A stretch of DNA of 10,783 bases. It comes from DATCVA01 sp036567205 (lineage in GTDB: Bacteria; Pseudomonadota; Gammaproteobacteria; Burkholderiales; Burkholderiaceae_B). How positions within the stretch are numbered: the first letter of the stretch is position 1; every line of letters begins with the position of its first letter. Positions 7,439-10,783 of the stretch are shown here, piece after piece. The DNA lies in contig DATCVA010000018.1 in the NCBI GenBank assembly GCA_036567205.1, positions 1 to 10,783 of the forward strand, in the 5' to 3' direction. Both the position numbers and the translations under genes were made by a program. The notes under the pieces are model-generated. The model saw only the letters and a program-made list of their open reading frames with translations, ran no database searches and was not told where the DNA came from.

Positions 7439-8422
7439 ATGTTGCATTCTTTATTCTCGAAGCTTTCTGTTTATTTTGCATTACTGATACTGGCAAGCAC
7501 GCCAGCAGCGCATGCCGCTTCGAATTTTCCCGAACGGCCGGTGACGATTATTGTGCCGTTTGGCGCAGGTGGTGTAGGCGACCTCTATGCAAGATCTTTG
7601 GCACAACGGCTTAGTGAAACAACCAAACAGAGCTTTATCATCGATAACCGACCCGGCGCAGGTGGCGTGATCGGCTCGCAATTTGCGGCGAAGGCCGTTC
7701 CTGACGGTTATACGATACTTTTGATGTCGAACACACAAACTGCAAATGAAACGCTTCTCAAAAACAAGTCTTATGATCTGCTTCGGGACTTTGCACCAAT
7801 TGCCTTTATTAACGAGGCTCCCCAAGTTTTGGTTGTTCGAAATGAATTTCCTGCCAAAACGCTGCCTGAATTAATAGCTTACGCAAAAGCCAATCCAGGC
7901 AAAATAAACTATGCTACGTCGGGTATAGGTACTCCCTATCATATCGCCGCAGAACAATTTAAATCAAAGACAGATATCGACATTGTTCATATCCCGTACA
8001 AAAGCAGTGGCGCGGCTCGAACCGATGTAGCGGGGGGGCAGGTGGATATGATGTTTGATTCGGTCAGCACTATCGGCAGCCTGATAAAAGGAGGAAAAGT
8101 GCGGGCTTTGGCTACGACAGGAACCGCGCGATCACCCATCTTGCCCGATGTGCCCACCATAGCGGAGCTTGGCTTCCCTGACTATAGCGCTACTGTTTGG
8201 ATCGGATTGATGGCGGTGGCCAATACCCCTCAGCCAGTCGTCGATGCCTTGGCCAAAAGCGTGACTGATGCATTTCTTGATAAGGCCTTACGCGAGGAGT
8301 GGGCTGCCACGGGTGCGACAATAAGGGAAATGAACCCGAAGCAGTTCCACGAGTTTTTGATCGATGAAATTCAATCATCGAAGAAAACGATTGAATCGGC
8401 CAATATTTCACTTAATGAATAG
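7439..8422 (+). CDS. Bug/TctC-family periplasmic solute-binding protein
   Basis: This 327-residue protein belongs to the tripartite tricarboxylate transporter receptor (Bug) family, very numerous in Bordetella relatives. Residues 1-26 form a signal peptide (hydrophobic stretch 11-20, cleavage after AHA), so it is periplasmic. Family motifs are FPERPVTIIVPFGAGG (30-45), DNRPGAGGVIGS (69-80), PDGYTILL (88-95), YATSGIGTPYHIAAEQF (158-174), IPYKSSGAARTDVAGGQVD (185-203) and LPDVPTIAELGFPDY (235-249). Such proteins bind small carboxylates, often nicotinate-like or dicarboxylic acids, through the loops after the first two strands. The ATG has an AGGAG motif seven bases upstream. No TctA or TctB membrane partner lies in the window, so it must use a transporter encoded elsewhere or act as a sensor. 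It likely captures the substrate of the neighbouring catabolic genes. Confidence 0.93.
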   Translation: MLHSLFSKLSVYFALLILASTPAAHAASNFPERPVTIIVPFGAGGVGDLYARSLAQRLSETTKQSFIIDNRPGAGGVIGSQFAAKAVPDGYTILLMSNTQTANETLLKNKSYDLLRDFAPIAFINEAPQVLVVRNEFPAKTLPELIAYAKANPGKINYATSGIGTPYHIAAEQFKSKTDIDIVHIPYKSSGAARTDVAGGQVDMMFDSVSTIGSLIKGGKVRALATTGTARSPILPDVPTIAELGFPDYSATVWIGLMAVANTPQPVVDALAKSVTDAFLDKALREEWAATGATIREMNPKQFHEFLIDEIQSSKKTIESANISLNE

Positions 8423-8447
8423 ATTAAAAGGCTCAGGAAATCAGTAG

Positions 8448-8599
8448 GGAAGGCCTGAACAAGTTCACTCGGATCTGTCAGAATATAGGCTGTTGAACGA
8501 GTCCCGATCAGGAAACCCCCGATGAGCCAGTTGAGCCTTTCCAATGCCGGGTTTGCAAGCAAGCGTAAGGTGACGCGCCGCGAGAAGTTCTTGGCCCAG
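8448..8599 (+). mobile_element. Remnant of an IS5-family insertion sequence (left end and transposase N-terminus)
   Basis: GGAAGGCCTGAACAAGTT (8448-8465) matches the form of an IS5-family left terminal repeat (IS5 itself begins GGAAGGTGCGAACAAG, as I recall). At 8522 an ATG opens a frame reading MSQLSLSNAGFASKRK and continuing VTRREKFLAQ, the characteristic N-terminus of IS5-type transposases. Similarity stops near 8599, after which the frame runs into unrelated residues and a stop at about 8651. The rest of the transposase and the right end are missing, so the element is dead. A clean YTAR-type target duplication cannot be shown; the bases before the end read GTAG. Confidence 0.75.
8522..8599 (+). 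pseudogene. IS5-family transposase, N-terminal 26 codons only
   Basis: This is the only transposase-like coding portion of the IS5 relic. The conserved opening MSQLSLSNAG is followed by a basic segment (ASKRKVTRREKF) as in the N-terminal DUF772-type region of IS5 transposases. The DDE catalytic core is entirely absent. The break point is immediately followed by sequence with a LysR-like helix-turn-helix in another frame, so a deletion joined two unrelated genes. Confidence 0.7.
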
Positions 8600-8628
8600 C
8601 CGCGGCCTAGTTGTGCGTTTATTTGCTT

Positions 8629-8685
8629 GCTGCCTTGCGGCTGTCCATGAGCCAACCGCTTCTAAGCCGCCAGATCAAGGCGCTG
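8629..8685 (+). pseudogene. LysR-family regulator helix-turn-helix fragment
   Basis: In one plus-strand frame 19 residues read AALRLSMSQPLLSRQIKAL. This aligns without gaps to the recognition-helix region of LysR-type regulators (AAxxLxxSQPxLSRQIxxLE). Upstream, an in-frame stop lies at 8608-8610. Downstream, the expected continuation (EELGxxLFxR) is absent and the frame becomes unrelated. The rest of the regulator is missing, so this is a relic. LysR genes often accompany catabolic operons and Bug genes, so it may be what remains of the original local regulator; this is inference. Confidence 0.6.
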
Positions 8686-8968
8686 GCCAGACATATGGCG
8701 CATCTTGATTCCGCCATTACGCGGTCACTGATGATCGCGACTTCTACTCAGCGGCCTTCCACCATGGCGCTGCGGGCGCCGGCTGTTTTCTCTTAGCACA
8801 TGCGGTTCACAGGTGTCCATTGGCGCTGGCGTACCGGGCTATTGCAAAGCTTATGGAGTGTCGAATATAGAGGTACTTTTCCCCTATGACATTCGCAGTC
8901 ACGGCGTGACGCAAAGGGCTGTGTCCTTCTTATAGTAGGTATCCCTTACTTTCTTTCGGGGATACGAC
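8686..8968. promoter_or_regulatory. Gene-free stretch with candidate promoter and inverted repeats upstream of the Rpn gene
   Basis: No gene is supported between the LysR relic and the Rpn gene. TTGCAA (8842-8847) and TATAGA (8866-8871) with an 18-base spacer form a possible promoter for the nuclease gene. A perfect inverted repeat GTCACG-G-CGTGAC lies at 8898-8910 and could be an operator. A second inverted repeat (8939-8965) covers the Shine-Dalgarno and is listed separately. The segment around 8700-8830 looks like scrambled coding sequence of unknown origin. Confidence 0.35.
8939..8965 (+). promoter_or_regulatory. Hairpin masking the Rpn gene's ribosome binding site
   Basis: GTATCCC (8939-8945) pairs perfectly with GGGATAC (8959-8965) across a 13-nt loop, and a G-U pair can extend the stem. 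The downstream arm contains the GGGGA motif that serves as the only Shine-Dalgarno, three bases before the ATG at 8969. The folded mRNA would hide this site, limiting translation of a potentially toxic nuclease. The pairing is seen directly; the regulatory effect is inferred. Confidence 0.5.
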
Positions 8969-9961
8969 ATGGGCCGACACGACGCCAGCTACCGCCGGCT
9001 GCTGCACAACCCGCAACTGGTGCGCAGCTTGTTCGAGGGTATTCTTGATCTGCGCATGCCCGGCGTGCTGGACTGGTCGCGACTGGAGCCATTGCCGGTG
9101 CAGTACATAAGCCGCGACCTGCGTGAGCGCAGCGGCGACCTGGTCTGGCGCATTCCTTTGTTGAACAGCCCGAACAGCGTATTCGTGGTGCTGCTGCTCG
9201 AACACCAGGCGCGCGGAGATAAGTACATGGCCTTGCGCATGCCCACCTATTGCTGCCTGCAATACGAAAGCATGTTGCAGCACGGGCTGATTGCCCGGGG
9301 CAGCCGGCTGCCGGTGATTTTGCCGGTGGTCTTGTATAGTGGAGAGCGACCCTGGGTCGCCAAAGACAGCTTGTCTGAACTGATCGACCCGCTGCCGCCC
9401 GGGCTGGAGCCGTACCGCTTGCAGGGGCGCTACCTGCTGGTGGACGAAGGCGCGCTGGTGCGTGCTGGCGGCCTGCCCGATAACAACCTGGCGGCGCTGC
9501 TGTTCCGGCTGGAGCACAACCGGGGGATTGAAGAGACGCAGCAATTGGTGCAAACTATCATCGCGTTGACCCGGGACGACGTTTACACCGAACTGCGCCT
9601 GGCCCTGGGCGAATGGCTGAGGCATGTATTGCTGCCGCGCGCCTTGCCCGAAGTCGATCTGATACACGCTCCCGTGACCCTGACCGAGATCACCGAAATG
9701 ATGACTGAACATTCACGCTCCTGGACGCATCAATGGCGTCAGGAAGGCAGGCTGGAAGGTAAAGTGGAAGGCAGGTTGGAAGGTAAGATGGAAGGTAAGA
9801 TGGAAGGCTATGCCGGGCTTCTTGCCACGCAAATCACGCGCAAATTCGGCGGGCTGCCCGGATGGGCGCAGACGCGCCTGGAGCACGCCGATGAAGCGAC
9901 GCTGAACCGCTGGGCGCTGCAGATTCTTGACGCCCAGCGCATTGAGGATGTTTTCGGATAA
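8969..9961 (+). CDS. Rpn-family (YhgA-like) recombination-promoting nuclease / putative transposase
   Basis: This 330-residue protein matches the Rpn/transposase_31 family of PD-(D/E)XK nucleases. The N-terminus HDASYRRLLHNPQLVRSLFE (4-23) is the family opening. The catalytic core includes SGDLVWRI (55-62) with Asp57 and VFVVLLLEHQAR (71-82) with the Glu78-x-Gln80 pair. PVILPVVLYSGERPW (115-129) is another family block. Characterised E. coli Rpn proteins are DNA endonucleases that promote recA-independent recombination and can act in antiphage defence. The C-terminus carries six four-residue units (EGRL, EGKV, EGRL, EGKM, EGKM, EGYA; 259-282), then a helical tail. It is high in GC like the right flank, unlike the catabolic island. 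All core residues appear intact, so the gene is probably functional. Confidence 0.88.
   Translation: MGRHDASYRRLLHNPQLVRSLFEGILDLRMPGVLDWSRLEPLPVQYISRDLRERSGDLVWRIPLLNSPNSVFVVLLLEHQARGDKYMALRMPTYCCLQYESMLQHGLIARGSRLPVILPVVLYSGERPWVAKDSLSELIDPLPPGLEPYRLQGRYLLVDEGALVRAGGLPDNNLAALLFRLEHNRGIEETQQLVQTIIALTRDDVYTELRLALGEWLRHVLLPRALPEVDLIHAPVTLTEITEMMTEHSRSWTHQWRQEGRLEGKVEGRLEGKMEGKMEGYAGLLATQITRKFGGLPGWAQTRLEHADEATLNRWALQILDAQRIEDVFG
9742..9807 (+). repeat. Six 12-bp in-frame tandem repeats in the Rpn gene
   Basis: GGAAGG recurs exactly every 12 bases, beginning at 9742, 9754, 9766, 9778, 9790 and 9802, each followed by a variable hexamer such as CAGGCT, TAAAGT or TAAGAT. Each unit encodes four residues beginning Glu-Gly. 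Glu-Gly-rich repeats are common near the Rpn C-terminus. Because units are identical over many bases, copy number may change by slippage without breaking the frame. Confidence 0.85.
9788..9961 (+). other. Possible nested short Rpn product (internal start)
   Basis: Several in-frame start codons inside the repeat have GGAAGG four bases upstream: GTG at 9764, ATG at 9788 and ATG at 9800. Starting at 9788 would give a 57-residue C-terminal protein. For E. coli Rpn genes, a small C-terminal protein made from an internal start is reported to neutralise the full-length toxin. A similar arrangement here is inference from position and Shine-Dalgarno-like spacing. The same GGAAGG motifs also arise simply from the Glu-Gly repeat, so they may be incidental. 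Confidence 0.35.
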
Positions 9962-10177
9962 GGTTGGTCGCGGGCTTCTATCACAGAGCACGACGAGTTC
10001 ATCCAGGCCACGGAACGCCATGGGCTGATGGCGGATCTCATATCAGGGTTACTACCAACATAGCTTTCGCCTAATCGTCTATCAATAAACAGTATTTGAT
10101 TCACGCACTCGCCGGTCTATACACTCGTCGGCAATGAGAACACCGCGTCTAGTCCACAAATACTGAGGTAGATCGAC
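9962..10177. promoter_or_regulatory. Intergenic region with candidate promoter of the aldehyde dehydrogenase gene
   Basis: These 216 bases hold no supported gene. TTGATT (10096-10101) and TATACA (10118-10123) with a 16-base spacer are a plausible sigma-70 promoter, about 55 bases before the start codon at 10178. A GAGGTAG motif precedes that ATG by six bases. No clear terminator for the Rpn gene was found. Confidence 0.4.
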
Positions 10178-10783
10178 ATGTCCGAAAGCGTCAAAACTAT
10201 TTTCATCAATGGCAAATGGTCGCAAGCCCACGGCGGCGGCACGATCAATGTGGTCGCGCCCAGCAATGGCGAGTCCATAGGCAGCATTTCGCGCGGCGTC
10301 GCGCAAGACATCGACGCGGCGGTGGCCGCGGCGCGCCAGGCCTTCGAAGGGGTGTGGGGCAATACCGCGGCGGTCGATCGCGGCCGCCTGTTGTCCCGCC
10401 TGGGCCTGAAGATAGCCGAGCACGCCGAGGAACTGGCCCAGCTGGAAGCGCTGGACACCGGCAAGGCGATGAAGCTGGCGCGCAGCGACGTGGCCGCCAC
10501 GGCGCGCTATTTCGAGTACTACGGCGGCGCGGCCGACAAGCTGCACGGCGAGACCATACCCTTCCTGGAAGGCTATCAGGTGCTTATCGTTCGCGAGCCG
10601 CGCGGCGTGGCCGGGCACATCATTCCCTGGAATTATCCGGCGCAGATGTTCGGCCGCACCATCGCCGCGGCGCTGGCGGCGGGCAACACCACGGTGCTCA
10701 AGCCCGCGGAGGAAGCGTGCCTGAGCATCATCCGCCTGACCGAGCTGGCCGAGGAGGTCGGCATCCCCCCCGGCGTGGTCAAT
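10178..10783 (+). CDS. NAD(P)-dependent aldehyde dehydrogenase, N-terminal part (partial)
   Basis: The frame is open from the ATG to the right edge (202 codons) and lacks its stop because the window ends. It matches the ALDH superfamily: FINGKW (9-14), EALDTGKAMKLARSDV (90-105), a helical segment ending in FEYYGG (112-117), and GHIIPWNYP (146-154) with Asn152 at the oxyanion-hole position. GNTTVLKPAEE (169-179) holds Lys175 for NAD(P) binding. The catalytic Cys and Glu lie beyond the window. These enzymes oxidise aldehydes to acids in the cytoplasm; the sequence is of the betaine/gamma-glutamyl-GABA aldehyde group in general style, but the substrate cannot be assigned. A GAGGTAG ribosome binding site precedes the start. 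Its high GC matches the right flank rather than the catabolic island, so it is probably core-genome and unrelated to the hydroxylase. Confidence 0.9.
   Translation, partial: MSESVKTIFINGKWSQAHGGGTINVVAPSNGESIGSISRGVAQDIDAAVAAARQAFEGVWGNTAAVDRGRLLSRLGLKIAEHAEELAQLEALDTGKAMKLARSDVAATARYFEYYGGAADKLHGETIPFLEGYQVLIVREPRGVAGHIIPWNYPAQMFGRTIAAALAAGNTTVLKPAEEACLSIIRLTELAEEVGIPPGVVN

Noticed and set aside
8753..8760. GGCCTTCC as a possible right end of the IS5 relic
   Set aside because: Only eight bases match the inverse of the left end, the adjoining bases do not pair, and no transposase C-terminus precedes it.
8930..9712. Long minus-strand frame antisense to the Rpn gene
   Set aside because: It is very rich in Gln, Ala and Val, as expected for the antisense of a high-GC gene, and the plus strand has clear nuclease motifs.
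10034..10048. Reverse complement CCCTGATATGAGATC resembles the subterminal part of IS5 as I remember it
   Set aside because: It lacks the GGAAGG terminus and any transposase codons nearby, so it may be chance.
10082..10618. Minus-strand frame opposite the aldehyde dehydrogenase
   Set aside because: The plus strand encodes unmistakable aldehyde dehydrogenase motifs; this frame is a shadow of it.

Overview
The window looks like a chromosomal stretch from a betaproteobacterium of the Alcaligenaceae/Burkholderiales type (Bordetella-, Achromobacter- or Pusillimonas-like). This is inferred from the Bug-type periplasmic binding protein, the FCD-type GntR regulator beside a two-subunit molybdenum hydroxylase, the Rpn-type nuclease, and the high-GC flanks. 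No rRNA, tRNA or CRISPR array was seen.

Layout. (1) Positions 1-621, minus strand: the end of a dTDP-rhamnose locus, with a complete rfbC and the first seven codons of rfbD running off the left edge. (2) 622-983: no convincing gene. (3) 984-6405, minus strand: a GntR/FCD regulator followed by a probable operon for a molybdenum hydroxylase: [2Fe-2S] subunit, molybdopterin subunit, a ModA-like protein without a signal peptide, and an XdhC-type maturation factor. (4) 6406-6516: an AT-rich divergent regulatory region. (5) 6517-8422, plus strand: a fumarylacetoacetate-hydrolase-family enzyme and a Bug/TctC-type solute-binding protein. (6) 8423-8968: a scar with the left end and N-terminal codons of an IS5-family transposase and a piece of a LysR helix-turn-helix. 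(7) 8969-9961: an Rpn-family PD-(D/E)XK nuclease. (8) 10178 to the right edge: the N-terminal 202 codons of an NAD(P)-dependent aldehyde dehydrogenase.

How it may work together. Regions 3-5 read as one catabolic island. The Bug protein would capture a carboxylated substrate in the periplasm. The two-subunit Mo enzyme (like isoquinoline 1-oxidoreductase or nicotinate dehydrogenase, no FAD subunit) would hydroxylate it, most plausibly an N-heteroaromatic or aldehyde. XdhC and perhaps the ModA-like protein would serve cofactor insertion. The FAH-family enzyme would cleave or isomerise a dicarbonyl intermediate after ring opening, and the GntR protein would control both arms from the shared intergenic region. 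The substrate cannot be read from the sequence. The island is visibly less GC-rich than the flanking genes and ends in an IS/LysR scar, which suggests acquisition by transfer.

The most interesting points are the ModA-like protein placed inside the hydroxylase operon, the Rpn nuclease with an SD-masking hairpin and possible internal starts for a nested short product, and a changed metal-ligand position in the FAH enzyme.
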